Shown one piece after another: positions 21,733-32,793 of a stretch of DNA of 64,000 bases (the stretch's first letter is position 1; every line of letters starts with the position of its first letter). The translations under genes and the position numbers were made by a program. The notes under the pieces are model-generated. The model worked only from the letters and a program-made list of their open reading frames with translations. It was not told where the DNA came from and did no database searches. The stretch comes from Aplectana chamaeleonis (Eukaryota > Nematoda > Chromadorea > Rhabditida > Cosmocercidae): assembly GCA_029168955.1 (NCBI GenBank), contig JAPDOI010001354.1, positions 115,001-179,000 of the forward strand, read 5' to 3'.

Positions 21733-21988
21733 GGGCCGGATGCATCAACGGTCCGGGTTAGGCAGGGGCTGGGCAGTCGGTGCCTTTGTAGATCTTCTTA
21801 GATCCTGAAATCAGTCGTGCCCCTGCAGTGTCTTTCGCTTCCCCAGGCGCCCAACATCCTAGCTGAGGCGGCTGGGGAAGCCAAGGACACTGCAGGGGCA
21901 CGATTGATTTTGTGATCTGGAGAGATCTTCAAAGACGCCGGCTGCCCTGCCCCTACCCCAACCCGGAGCGTTGATGCGCCCGGCCCCT
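21733..21988. mobile_element. Short GGGGCC foldback
   Basis: GGGGGCCGGATGCATCAACG is mirrored by CGTTGATGCGCCCGGCCCC. The centre forms a tight hairpin (CGTGCCCCTGCAGTGTC and complement, 21828-21903). It is related to the right-arm insert of the element at 2395-3765. Confidence 0.65.
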
Positions 21989-22014
21989 GGATGCTGAGAA
22001 TTCATTGTTAACAA

Positions 22015-22330
22015 TGCGGCAGCATATGCTACGAGCGTTCGCAGCATATGCTGTCTTGAGCCTGAAGGCCAAGAATTAATTGCAGCAGCATATGCTGTCA
22101 TGCGCCTGAAAGCCAAGAATCCATCGCAGCAGCATATGCTGCGAGAATCAGCCGCATATGCTGTCGTGCGCCTGATGGCCAAGAATTTATTGTCGCAGCA
22201 TATGCTGCGATCGAAGCAGCATATGCCGCGAAGGAGGCGATGAGACCCGACGAAATATGCTGCTACATTGCTGCTAGCCACGAATCCATATCGGCAGCAT
22301 ATAGGGCACTCAGGGCCGGATACGCTGCGA
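22015..22330. repeat. AGCATATGCT palindromic repeats
   Basis: About ten copies of GCAGCATATGCTG are separated by a second recurring phrase (GCCTGAAGGCCAAGAATT). Each core is a 10-12 bp perfect palindrome containing CATATG. A small inverted repeat, ATACCACTCTCG / CGAGAGTGGTACT, follows at 22350-22402. No gene is supported here. Confidence 0.65.
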
Positions 22331-22409
22331 GAACTCCGCCCCTTTTTTCAATACCACTCTCGTAACCCGGCCGGTGATCCTGTCTTGATGCGAGAGTGGT
22401 ACTCAGCGA

Positions 22410-22880
22410 ATTTTAGAGACAGACCGCGCTGCAGTGGTCCATTACTGTAGAAGCGTGTGCGGGTGACAAAGGGGGCTTGTGCACTCCCGTATAAAGGCAG
22501 TATATATGGATTTCAGGTCAATGAATTTTGATTGAAACAGACGAGTATGGGCAATATATTCAAGTTTCATATAGGGATGGGCTTATATAAGTGAAAAATC
22601 GGTGAAAAAACTTCAGTTCCGTGAGCTGCACGCGTACACGAACGGCTGAGAAAACGGAAGAGTGAAAACGAAATAGAACTTTGGCACAAAATCGCCTCCA
22701 TCGATTCGTTCTCAATGCAGCGCGAAAGTTTCTTTGGAGCGCAGTTGCGAATCCGAGCGCGTGCTCGATTCCGTGCCACTTACGCTGCCTATCGTTTTCC
22801 ATCTCCCGCTCGACTGCCAACTGATCCAAAATACTCGAATTCCGAGCGGGAGACGAGCAATCCTTGCCTGAGTACGAACG
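22410..22880. other. No gene recognised
   Basis: A moderately GC-rich stretch at 22715-22880 is open on both strands but lacks convincing splice pairs. It ends at the target site of the next MITE. Confidence 0.35.
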
Positions 22881-22883
22881 AAG

Positions 22884-23336
22884 TTAAAGGCACAGGACAC
22901 CCAAAAAATTATTTTCGAGATTTTATGCTTATCTTGAAGAGAGCCACTCTCTGATCACGATGGTACCTCTGAAATCGTCCAAGACCCCCTACGAGCCGAG
23001 ATATGGCTCCTTTAAAACGCCTGTATTTTGAGGGCAAAAATTTGGTGGACGAGTTGTCTCAGGCCTGTATTTCTCTTGATTCGCAGTCGCGGCACGAGAG
23101 CAAAACAATATGAGGAGATAGATCGGAAAGCGAGTGAAGAACGACGACTCTGTTGAAAATAGCCCATCCATCTAGCCGCTATTGAGATCGAAAATCAGGT
23201 AGGGGGCCGGGCCTGTGGTGGTGGCTGGAGGGGATCGGGCCTGTGGTGGTCGCTTATCTCTCGCTTATTTGGAGGAATTGAGATCTCGTACACAAAAATC
23301 TCAAAATTCATATCTGAGGGTGTACTGTGCCTTTAA
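22884..23336. mobile_element. TTAA-flanked MITE, second family, copy 2
   Basis: The body is 22888-23332: it starts AGGCACAGGACACCC, ends GTGTACTGTGCCT, with TTAA both sides. Text continuing at 23337 (GGTCCCTCAAAGATTTTG) resembles the interior of the AGGCAGTG family, so it probably landed in an older relative. TTTGCCTTTAA at 25927-25938 may be the far end of that relative. Confidence 0.78.
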
Positions 23337-23984
23337 GGTCCCTCAAAGATTTTGAATTTAAATGGCGAGAAGTTCCCGGACGAGTTGTCTCGGGCCTGTT
23401 TTTTCTCGTTGATCGCAGCCATCCTGAAGCAGGTCACACTATAAGGCCAGACCAAAAACAAATGGAAGAACATATCCTCTGGTTCCAAGTCAGATTTACT
23501 CTGTTTCCTCGCGCGCTTGTGCGGGGAGAGGGTAGAGATAGCGAGAAATTGTGAGGAGATGGAGACGCAGCGTACGCACGCAACGAACGGAAATAAATCA
23601 CACTCGGAAAAAGAGGATAGATTCTGGGGACTATCCTAGACGGGGGGCACCCAAGAATTTACCCTACCAATGAATGGAAAACCTGATAAAAAATGCTTGA
23701 TGCTGCTATCAATCATTGTTGTAGATGAAATTCTATAGAAATACTTTGATTGATAGCGTTCTCAGGTACTCAGGGCGACGGCTGGCGAACCTCCGTGCCG
23801 AAAACGACGGCCGGCGCCCCACATTTCGAGGGTGCCGGCCAGCGGCGAACCCTGCTGCATGCGACGCACACGCAGCGCGGATATTGGCTCGCCCGTGAGT
23901 CACAAAACACGCCACGCCATCTCCAACTCGGCCGGTTGGAAAGACAATTGATAATGGTCACGAATGATCACGTAGTAACGTGCT

Positions 23985-24175
23985 TATCACGTGCACAGCC
24001 GGTATAAAAGGCGCCTCATCTCACTAGAGTCCTCATTCGGCATTCTAATGCCGGCCCTGGAAGGTCACTTCGAGTCACTCTCCGGGGGTCACCATAATTT
24101 TGACCGCTGAGGGGAAAGGGGTATCTCCACCCCACGGCTGAGGGGGGGGGGAGGGAGGGTGAGCGACATGCTTGA
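23985..24175 (+). promoter_or_regulatory. TATA-plus-hairpin module, copy 2
   Basis: GCACAGCCGGTATAAAAG and the following CGCCTCATCTCACTAGAGTC are nearly identical to copy 1. The first hairpin keeps stem CGGCAT/ATGCCG with loop TCTA instead of TCGG. The second stem is imperfect. A G-rich tract (about 24141) follows, as in copy 1. Confidence 0.45.
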
Positions 24176-24189
24176 GGTAAATTATAATA

Positions 24190-25506
24190 CAAATTTAGCT
24201 TCCTGGCAAAAGTAACGATTTGGTCATGGTGAAAAAAGAGTTTCAAAATACCTTGACATATTTAAAAAAAATGATTCGACGTAAAATAGTCTGGAGTAAT
24301 AAAAAAGCTAGGAAATGAGGTGAAATAACCAAAAATACGATTTGGTGGTTGATCATTTCACAAGTTTCTCTGTTAAACTTATCAAAACGAAACCAAGCAC
24401 GATATGGAATGGAGTTCACCTAGCTTGACCTATGCTGATTTCCTTATTACAGCTTTAAAAAATGGCTTAATGTTTCCGTTGCGCGCTTGATTTCGTTTTG
24501 ATAAGTTTAACGGAGAAGCTTGTGAAATGATCAACCACCAAATCGCATTTTTGGTTATTTCACTTCATTTCCTAGCTTTTTTATTACTCCGAGCTATTTT
24601 ACGCCAAATCATTTTTCAAGATATTTCAAGGTATTTTTGAAACTTTTTTTCACCATTACCAAATCGTTACTTTTGCCAGGAAGCTAAATTTTCAGAAATT
24701 TCACATATTTTTCCCGAAGGTTCCCTTTCTGACTTCAATATTGCTCAGAAATTTCCATTTGGGAATGATGAAACATCTAACAGACGATATTGCCGTATGA
24801 GTACTATTTTTAAAACTTATGACCCAAAACCATAAAAAATACAACTCAATCCCGCATTTTGGGCAACATGTGGGAGCTCGATATTATTGATCATTAATAT
24901 TTGATCTTGCCTGATGAGAAGAGTTTCCAAACAAGTGACTTCATTAATATTTGATCTTGCATGATGAGAAAATTTCCGAAAAAAGCGAACAATAAAAAAT
25001 CATTGCGGCATTTTGTGCAACGGGCGAAAAAATCAATATTATTGATTGGTATTTATCGATAATGACTGATTAGCAAAATATCCCAACCAAGAAAACCAAT
25101 CCCTTCAGCAATCACTACTACGACGACCTGTGTTGATTGGCTGCAGATTCACCCACCCACCACGGTCTCCACAGTCGTAGCAGAAAGAAGCAGTTTTCGT
25201 GCTCCACGGCTAATTTAGAATGTAAACCCACGATTTTGAGGTACCCTTCAAAGTTGAGGTATCAAGTTCAATATGGAATAGGAGCGACCTGCATCAATTT
25301 CCAGCCTCCTGTCCAAAAATGAGCTCCCTAGCTCAACAGTAAACCATTCCAAACCATCTTTGGGTTACTATACCAACTTTTTGCGCTCTTTTCAATGCAG
25401 TTTAGAGCTAATTTCTTCGTTCACCCTGAATTGAGATTTCGAAAAAATTGTCGCGCGCATGGCCAATTCAAAACCAAATCTGGTGCGCACTTCGCGCACA
25501 CCACAA
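24190..25506 (+). repeat. Repeated unit, copy 1: hairpin plus tail
   Basis: The first 500 bp (24196-24694) is a foldback: TTTAGCTTCCTGGCAAAAGT and complement, turn near 24440. The next 800 bp match 31.32-32.28 kb in order (AACATCTAACAGACGATATT; CTGCAGATTCACCCACCCAC; CCAAATCTGGT). It ends at the short conserved hairpin (25486-25506). No protein-coding content is evident. Confidence 0.75.
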
Positions 25507-25705
25507 TAAGGATCGCGAGCCAGCCGAAAAATTTCGGCGGGCCATCGACATGAAACTGGCCGGCGAACCAAAAGCGGGCGGCCGAAGGACGGAGACCGCG
25601 GGTCAGCTGGGAAAGGTTCGCGGGCCGTCACCCTGAGTACCTGAGGTTATAGATCGGTGGTTCATTTTAATACAGCCTTTAATCTTGAGTGCCCCCCCCC
25701 CCCCC

Positions 25706-26390
25706 CGTCTAGGATAGTCCCGGATTTTGAATAGAACCAGACGCTCTTTTGTTCTCTAGCGAGATCGGAAGCTTGTCTGTGGGCATCACCCATTTTTTTC
25801 TTTCATGGGGGCGTGGTCGACTTTTTCCAAGCTTTTCCTCGCTTATTCGAGCGAATTGAGATTTCGCGCTTGGCAGGGTTGCTATACACGGCGGCCGAAG
25901 TATAATATCAAAAATTATCCCTTATGGACTTTGCCTTTAACGCGACGACAAAAAACTCCGAACATTACCGTCGCGTCATTGATTACCGCTCACTGACAGT
26001 GACACAGGGCAGTCGCGACGTCAAAACACTGCAGTGCTCTCTTGTCGCCCTTCACGCCGCGCCGGTCGCCCCGTCGCTGAATGTAATCGATACTGCATCA
26101 CCTATCGCTGTTCTTCGCTGAGCAACTCCGCGACTTTAACTCTACGGGTCCCTTATCGCTCTCGATCTGCCATTGTAGCTACGCGACCGCCCACAACGAA
26201 TCGGGATGCCTACGGGTTGCCTTCAAATCAACGACTTTTAGTGAACAGAATACTGCGCTATATTAGACGTTTTCTGCATTTCGCAATGAAATCGATGATA
26301 TCGGGCTTCACCTTCAGGCCACAACTGCGCACCGATGGGAACTGTGTCCAATGATTCACGGTGAAAGGCGCCATCCTACGATTTCTATAA
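25706..26390. other. Unassigned stretch
   Basis: It includes TTTGCCTTTAA near 25930, perhaps the right end of a TTAA-type element. 26034-26354 (+) is open for 106 codons of arginine/serine-rich sequence without a recognisable domain, so I do not call it a gene. Confidence 0.3.
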
Positions 26391-27006
26391 AGTGGTGCTG
26401 TGACCTCTCAGTGGGTAAAATTTGCACTTGAGCGAGAGTTTCTCCCTACCTCTCTCCTGTTATGGGAAAAACCTCAAAACAACGCGAGAGCTCGGCTCGC
26501 AACGCTGAGCAAAGAACAATTAGTGCAAAGTCGGTGCAGGCCTTCGTGTTGTCACCACGGTATAGATCTCATATAACATCATATAGCGCAGAACTGTGAA
26601 CTCTGCACCGGAAAAATCGAAGGGCTCAGGAGTTCGTCGGTTTGTCGTATTGATTCTTTTCCTTCTTTCCTCACAAAAAAGGATACAAATCGAAAGACAC
26701 ATGCCTTCGACTATTAGGCTTTCATTCATATTTTAAATTATGTATACGTAGGTTTGCAGTTCAAACTAGGTTATCTACCGAATATAGCCTTGAATGTTTC
26801 GTAAAACACACACCTCTTTATGCCTTCCTCCTTAGTGTAGGAGGAAGGCTTCCCTCTTCCTCTTTCGTTCCTCCTTTCATTCACAAAGGCTTTTTTTTCA
26901 TTTGTTTGACTTTGCCAAACGATATACCGGCTTTGCGGGTTCTCCTCCATCAACAATGTGTAGCATTCTTTTAGCTTAACTAAACGATATGTTGGCTCTG
27001 CTGACC
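26391..27006. other. No gene recognised
   Basis: The minus strand 26771-27022 is open for 83 codons (TYRLVKLKECYTLL; RYIVWQSQTNEKK) with an internal pseudo-duplication visible in the DNA (CCAAACGATATACC / CTAAACGATATGTT). The intron needed to join it to the next segment would be only about 25 bp, so I leave it unassigned. Confidence 0.3.
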
Positions 27007-27445
27007 TCATTCCAATAACCACTTACCATAGCATTCTACGTGGGTTCCACAATGATCCGTCACAATGGAAGTTTGTAGGACGCAATATGCAACCATGTCG
27101 TGGGTGACACAACCATATCCGCCCAAAGTCGTCTTTTTTCCATTACGTTTAGGGCGATGAACCTGAAGCCCCGCCCATTTTCGCGAAGTAATGGGTTTTG
27201 GTACCTGAGCCCCGCGCACATTCTGGGGTGCACCCCACTGCTAACCGTGGGGAGATGGACCCACACTTGGGTACCACCCTCCCCCCCCCCCCCGAGCCGT
27301 GGGGAGGTCCCCTCGGCGGCAGAAATTATCCTCCGGTATCCGGTGGATCTTCCCGAAAGTGACTAAGGCCATCTTCCAGGTCCGGCTCCGAAGAGCCGAC
27401 TGAGGTACATAGTGAGATAAGGAGCCCTTTATACCAGCAGCATTG
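27007..27445 (-). promoter_or_regulatory. TATA-plus-hairpin module, copy 3, with downstream open frame
   Basis: Read on the minus strand, GGTATAAAGGGC (about 27437) is followed by a hairpin with stem CGGCTC/GAGCCG and loop TTCG. Relative to copies 1 and 2 the stem has changed on both sides while pairing is kept. A C/G tract (27283-27296) and GGGCGGGGCTTC follow, as in copy 1. Downstream, 27007-27219 is open (GYGCVTHDMVAYCVLQTS onward) and a GTAAGT donor lies near 27024. Whether this is a gene with its promoter or a transposon leader is unknown. Confidence 0.35.
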
Positions 27446-27559
27446 TTAAAATATTTGTCTAAATATGTCTATATTCATACGCGTCTTAACACGGTAAACG
27501 TAAAACGGGTTTCAACTTGCCTCAATAGGCCAAAGCGCAACTCTAACAGGATTATTCCT

Positions 27560-27598
27560 GAGTGAGAATTTTGTGCCGATGGCAAATTATAATCGTCT
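27560..27598. mobile_element. Right end of a third MULE MITE
   Basis: GTGAGAATTTTGTGCCGATG then GCAAATTATAATCGTCT matches the right terminus of the two complete copies. No left end was found within 300 bp, so this is a remnant. Confidence 0.55.
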
Positions 27599-27600
27599 GA

Positions 27601-27927
27601 TCAAGTAGGCATAAGTGCGTGCCTAATCGGCTTCTGTGGTCTGTTCTTTCCATCAAACCTCTCTCTCTCTCCAAATGCACAAAGTTTCGGAGCGCAATAT
27701 GGTTTTTGAAATAAATGGTGAGCGAAAGCATGAAGGGTCCCCAATTTTTCAGTAGAACTCGCCCTTGAGTCGGCTTCAGTTATTGTTGCTGGTTCACCCA
27801 TGTGACCGTGAAGAACTGATCCAGTGGCGTCGTTTTGAAGCAGAGGGTATCTACTCTGGAACGCATCACAGCTGAAGTCCATGGACCCGCTATTCAAAGA
27901 ACGCGAGGGCAAATCGTCAAAATCCAC
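27601..27927 (-). CDS. Hypothetical ORF, 108 codons
   Basis: The open frame starts MDFDDLPSRSLNSGS, with balanced composition and no tandem repetition, unlike most ORFs in this window. There is no domain, signal peptide or membrane segment that I recognise. It starts right after ordinary sequence and stops at the MULE remnant, which may truncate it. Both an exon of a host gene and chance are possible. Confidence 0.25.
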   Translation of the reverse strand: MDFDDLPSRSLNSGSMDFSCDAFQSRYPLLQNDATGSVLHGHMGEPATITEADSRASSTEKLGTLHAFAHHLFQKPYCAPKLCAFGERERFDGKNRPQKPIRHALMPT

Positions 27928-28129
27928 TTTTGGCCCGGGTCAGTGTTCGATACAGCTGAATTCGTGCCACTTTTTCCGTTTCCCTGACGACGTAGAGGCG
28001 TCATAGCTTGGAGTATACGTGTCCCTGAAGGTTTTCTATCGATCTGTACTCATATTAATTAACTTTTCGCAAAAATCGATAAAATCGATCGGTTATCGAT
28101 TTTCTTGAAAATCGAAGAGAAAAACAAAA

Positions 28130-29050
28130 TTTCTCAGGGAGTCGGGGGGTTCCATTCGGCCGCGATTGGCTTTCGACTCGACTACAAAGCGGTTGGACGA
28201 CGATATGGCCACGTGATTTCCTTGCGCCACGTGGCCTAATCGTCGTCCAAGTGAGAAGCACGTGGCGCCAATCATAGCCGTTCCACTCGGCCACGATACG
28301 CTTTCGATTCGACTACGATGAGCTTGGACGACGCACGAGCCACAATGCCCATGATTGAACACGTTGATCGATCGCTTCAGAACTGACCCGGCGCATGTCA
28401 GCCGCACAGCACGTAGACAAGGGGCTCGATCCCAAAGAAAGCGCAGTGCGCCTTTCGGGCTGCTCCTGGAAGGTGACTACGAGTCACTTTCTGGACGATT
28501 TTTGAACCGCTAAGGGGTCTCCCCCACGGTCCTCAGCGAGGGGAGCTCCCTCACTGTCGACCGTGGCGTAGGTGATGTCCCTGTCGCGGACTGCTGTGGG
28601 GGTGATCCCCTACTGTTGTCCGTGACTTGGACCGTATCCTTGTTGGGGGAGACCCGCTCCCATCGAAGGTGCGGGAGCCCGCCCCCAGCGCCACGTGCTC
28701 ATATCGACCAGGCCACGTGCTGCTGCGTGGGAAACGGGGCTCGGAGAAGGTTTTGCATGTATTGGCCACGTGCTCCTATTAAACAGGCCACGTGCTTTAG
28801 CGTGGGAAATAGGGTGCGGCAAAAGTTTTGCCTCGCTGTGCCACGTAGTGCTATCGCACAGGCCACGTGCTGCCGCGTGTAAAATGGGGGTGCAGCAAGG
28901 GTTTTGTCTATCTGCGCCACGTAGTCTTATCGAACAGGCCACGTGCTCCTCGGAGCAGCACGTGCTGCTGCAAAAGTTCCTTTCAACTCGACTAGGTACC
29001 CGAATAGAAAGCCTATCGTGGCCGAATAGGACCCTCCGACTCTCTGAGTT
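28130..29050. mobile_element. Foldback carrying CACGTG-rich repeats
   Basis: CTCAGGGAGTCGGGGGGTTC at about 28133 is mirrored by GACCCTCCGACTCTCTGAG ending near 29048; CATTCGGCCGCGATTGGC also has its complement. The inside carries a partial TATA/hairpin module (28440-28530, GGAAGGTGACTACGAGTCAC) and the 75-bp array. ORFs of 156 and 190 codons on opposite strands here are by-products of the repeats. Confidence 0.65.
28707..28970 (+). repeat. 75-bp repeat, three units, CACGTG-rich
   Basis: Three units start CAGGCCACGTGCTGCTGCGT, CAGGCCACGTGCTTTAGCGT and CAGGCCACGTGCTGCCGCGT, with a partial fourth (CAGGCCACGTGCTCC). Each has two CACGTG or CACGTA motifs. Further CACGTG sites lie at 28208, 28229 and 28260. 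CACGTG is the E-box core; function here is conjecture. Confidence 0.7.
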
Positions 29051-29933
29051 GATGAAGAAGATTCTTCCGCACTTGACCACGAAGCTAGCCGCCTCTATGT
29101 CTTCAGGGAATGCGAAGAAATTTCGAAAATGTGGGTGCGCTGAAGTTGACAGGGCCAACGTATAGGATTCAGCAACTTGCACTCACCTTCTTTTGGTAGA
29201 GGCTTTCAAGAATTCAACTACAATACGTTTTCGAGCAGATACCTTCTGCTTCAAAACGACTTCCTTGGAGCAGTTCTCTAGGCTCGCATACTGGAGGTAG
29301 GAAAGATTATCGAAGGTGAATGCGAGTCGATTTATTTCTTACAAATTGAGGACCCCTCAGGCGTTCGCCCACCACTGATTTGAAAAACGATTTCATGCCC
29401 CGAAATTCCGTACATTTCAAGAGAGAGGTTCAAGAAGAAACCACAAAAGCCGATTACTATGTCGACGAGATGAGGTTTGGAACTTTGTCACCATATTTAA
29501 AGCGCACCCTGTAGACTAAGGCACAAGAGGGTTTTGGCTCGTTGCACGATAAATACAAAGTCTTTATTACGCACAAACCTGCGACCAGATCAACTCCCAT
29601 TCCGCCGACAGACCTCAGCAAATGTAGAAACACTCTACTTTCAGGGATTGGTCAGTGTCAAACGTCGAAAGCGGCGCGTCATCAACATATCTCGGAAGTT
29701 TCATGCCGACTTGTCGAATGGAATCATAAGATTTTTCTCCCGCAAGAAATCAGGCATTTCAGCTGAGCCAGAGTTTCAGATCGATCTCGCTAAAGTAGGA
29801 ATTCAAAATTATGTTTCTTCTTGTGGTGTTGTTTGTGCATGGTACATGTTTAAAGGCATCGCACGCGGAGAAAACATCTAATCTTCTATAATCTTCAGTT
29901 CGTTAACTTCTTTTTAGCTCACTGGAGGAGCCC
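29051..29933. other. Unassigned stretch, possible exon at 29640-29881
   Basis: After CTCTACTTTCAG (acceptor-like, about 29644) about 78 codons are open on the plus strand (GLVSVKRRKRRVINISRK onward). Another frame at about 29810 starts MFLLVVLFVHGTCLKASHA, resembling a signal peptide. These are mutually exclusive readings and neither has a clear donor. Confidence 0.25.
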
Positions 29934-30668
29934 TACTCAGAAAAATCAAAACAAGTTACTTGTAATATAAATGTAACTTACTTGAATGTCTCAAGTAACT
30001 TACATTTATATTACATGTAACATACATTTATATTACATGTAACATACATTTATATTACATGTAACTTACATTTATATTACATGTAAGTTACACTTATGTT
30101 ACATGTAACTTACATTTGAATTTTCACTATGGGTGGCCACCACGAGAAGCAGACGACACGCGACGCAGAGGGCGCGTCCCAGGCCACAAACTACGCCAAA
30201 AGAAAGCTGTGCAGAGCCTTCCCTGCTGGTATGGGGTCAAGTGCCTCAAACTTGGGTAATTGAATCAACAGCAACGCCAGTCGTGTGGCTGACCCCGCGA
30301 GTGCGTCGTACATCAGCCTTGGAAATATCTTCTTGGTCGATTTAAGTTACTTGCGGCTTATATTGCGCCATTTAAGTTACATGCAACATATCTGAGGCGC
30401 ACTGCACGCAGTACCCTCTCCGAAACTGAAATTAATTTACTTGTAACATATCTAAGCTGATTTAAAATACTTGCGACTCATCTCAAGTCATTTAAGTTAC
30501 ATATAACATATCGGAAACGCAGAGTACGCAGTATCCCACCGATATATTACATGTAACTTAAACGTTCTGAGATAAGTCGCAAGTAACATACATCGGCTCA
30601 GATATGTTACAAGTAACTTGTTTTCGGCCTTTTATGTTACAAGTAACTTGTTTTCATTTTTCTGAGTA
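29934..30668. mobile_element. TA-flanked element filled with GTTACATGTAAC repeats
   Basis: TA at 29934-29935 and 30667-30668 bound CTCAGAAAAATCAAAACAAG and the complement ending at 30666. The left quarter (29955-30118) is a 22-bp tandem repeat (ACATTTATATTACATGTAAC) that is itself palindromic. The right third has looser TTAAGTTACTTGCG repeats. The middle 220 bp (30123-30345) is GC-rich and unrelated, as if captured. Confidence 0.78.
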
Positions 30669-30767
30669 TGCGTCATAAATCAAAAACTGTGAATATAAGG
30701 GAGGTCTGATGTAAGGCATCGCGCCAAAACAGGCCTACCAATCAACATCCTTCCGTCACAATTTCTG

Positions 30768-32285
30768 AAAATTTAGCTTCCTGGCAAAAGTAACGATTTG
30801 GTAATGCCATTTATAGGTGGAAAAATGTTTCAAAAATATCTTGAAATTTCTTTAAAGGTGATTCCGCGTAAAATTGCCTGGAAAAATAAAAAAGCTAGGA
30901 AATAAAGTGAAATAACAAAATACGATTTGGTGGTCAATGACAGACGAGGGATTGGATTTTACAAGCTTTTTCGGTAAATTTATCGAAGCAAAATCAAGCG
31001 CGATATGGATTGGAGCGTTGCGTTCCTCTAGCTTGACCCATGCTAATTCCCTTATTACAGCTTTCGAAAATGGCCTAATGTTTCCCTGGGGCGCTTGATT
31101 TCGTTTTGATAAGTGTAACGGAGAAGCTTGTGAAATCCGATCCCCCGTCTGTCATTGACCACCAATACGTATTTTGTTATTTCACTTTATTTCCTAGCTT
31201 TTTTATTTTTCCAGGCTATTTCACGGCAAATCATTTTTAGAGAAATTTCAAGATATTTTTGAAGTTTTTTTCCACTTATAAATGGCATTACCAAATCGTT
31301 ACTTGCCAAGAAGCTAAATTTTAAGAAATTTCACATATTTTTCGCGATGGTTGCCTTTCTGACTTCAATTTTGCTCCACGATTTCCACTTTGGAATGATG
31401 AAACATCTAACAGACGATATTGTCGTATGAGTACAATTTTTGAAACCTATGACCCACAACCATAAGAAATACCACTCATTGCCGCATTTTGTGCAACAAG
31501 TGAAAAATCGATATTATTGATCATTGATATTCGATTTTGCATGACGAGAAGAATTTCCCAAACAAGTGACTTAGAGCCATAAACAATCGAGAATCATTGC
31601 GGCATTTTGTGCAACAGGCGAAAAAATCGAAAATATTATTGATTGGTATTTATCGATAATGGCTGATGAGCAAAATTCCCCAACCAAGAAAACCAATCCC
31701 ATCAACAATCACCACTCCTCGCCGCATTTTGTGCAGCAAGCGCGAAAATCGACATTATTGATTATCGATCGATGAATTGTCATGAGTACGAATTCTGACA
31801 AGTTTAGCACTTACCTTCGACGGCCTGTGTTGATTAGCTGCAGATTCACCCACACACCCTGGTCTCCGCAGCCTTAGCATGCCCAAGCAGTTTTCGCGCT
31901 CCACGGATAATTTAGTATGTAAACCCACGATTTTGAGGTACCTTTCAAAGTTAAGGTATCAAGTTCAAAATGGAATAGGAGCGACCTGCATCCATTTCCA
32001 GCATCCTATTCAAAAATGAGCTCCCTATCTCAATTTTGAGTGTACCCGCAAGATCGTGAACGCCGTCTGAAAAAAAAGGAAAGTAACAACAAAAACGTGC
32101 GGGATTTCACTTTTTTCCCGAAAACCAGTGAACCATTCCAAACCATTCTTGGGTGATCACACCAACTTTTTGCGCTCTTTTCAATGCAGTTCAGAGCTAA
32201 TTTCTATGTTTTACTTGATCTGAGATTTTGAAAAAGGGGCTGCGCGCACAGCCGATTGAAAACCAAATCTGGTACCAAACCACAG
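30768..32285 (+). repeat. Repeated unit, copy 2: hairpin plus tail
   Basis: The foldback at 30774-31323 (TTAGCTTCCTGGCAAAAGTA and complement) is followed by a tail collinear with 24.69-25.50 kb. Extra internal text relative to copy 1 includes a duplicated TTGTGCAACAGGCGAAAAAA-type phrase. The terminal hairpin here has decayed (CCAAATCTGGTACCAAACCA). Confidence 0.75.
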
Positions 32286-32472
32286 TTGGTTACCCACGAC
32301 AGTATACGAGATGAAAATGAGTGAGATCTAGCGCAATAAATCAGAAACTTCCTGGGGGCGAACTCTAACGCTCTGATAAACTACGCGAAATACTTTTTTT
32401 TTCAAAAACCGAGGTCGCTTAGAATTTTTTTCGCCTTTTTCATTCATTAATGGCGTAAATCTTGTCAAGAAA

Positions 32473-32793
32473 ATGGAAAAAATAGAAAAATTGAAAGGAA
32501 TAGAAAAAAGAAAGGATTATGATTTTCCGCGCGCTGGATGTCTCCGAGGAAAATTCCCCGATGTTTTTTTGCGTACAAGACGCAAAGTTTGTGTAGCTCT
32601 CGAAGATTGTCGAATCCAATTTATGGTAGTATGGTATTATTGCATCCTTGCTGACGCCATAGATTCTAATGTGCAAAAACGAACCTTTTTACTCGATAGT
32701 ACTGATACTTTGCGGCCTTCTTGTGCACTGGCGCAAATTCGGCGCTCGTATGCTATACTATATGCGCACCCAGTTTGCGCCAACGCACAATAA
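32473..32793 (+). other. Open frame overlapping a hairpin, probably not a gene
   Basis: 106 codons are open, but the last third lies in a 114-bp inverted repeat (32699-32812: ACTGATACTTTGCG ... CGCAAAGTATCAGT). No domain is visible. Confidence 0.2.

Larger units (their letters stand above)
23625..25705. mobile_element. G-tract element with large nested foldback
   Basis: ACTATCCTAGACGGGGGGCA at the left is m irrored by CCCCCCGTCTAGGATAGT at the right. Inside, CTCAGGTACTCAGGG (23761) and its complement ending at 25645 delimit a second foldback with GC-rich arms (GGCTGGCGAACC / GGTTCGCGGGCC). The core holds a TATA/hairpin module and the repeated unit below. Confidence 0.65.

Noticed and set aside
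26034..26354. 106-codon Arg/Ser-rich plus ORF as a gene
   Set aside because: No splice sites, domain or start context; composition follows the local GC-rich sequence.
28610..29182. 190-codon minus and 156-codon plus ORFs
   Set aside because: They overlap each other across the 75-bp tandem repeat and foldback arm; repetition with period divisible by three explains them.
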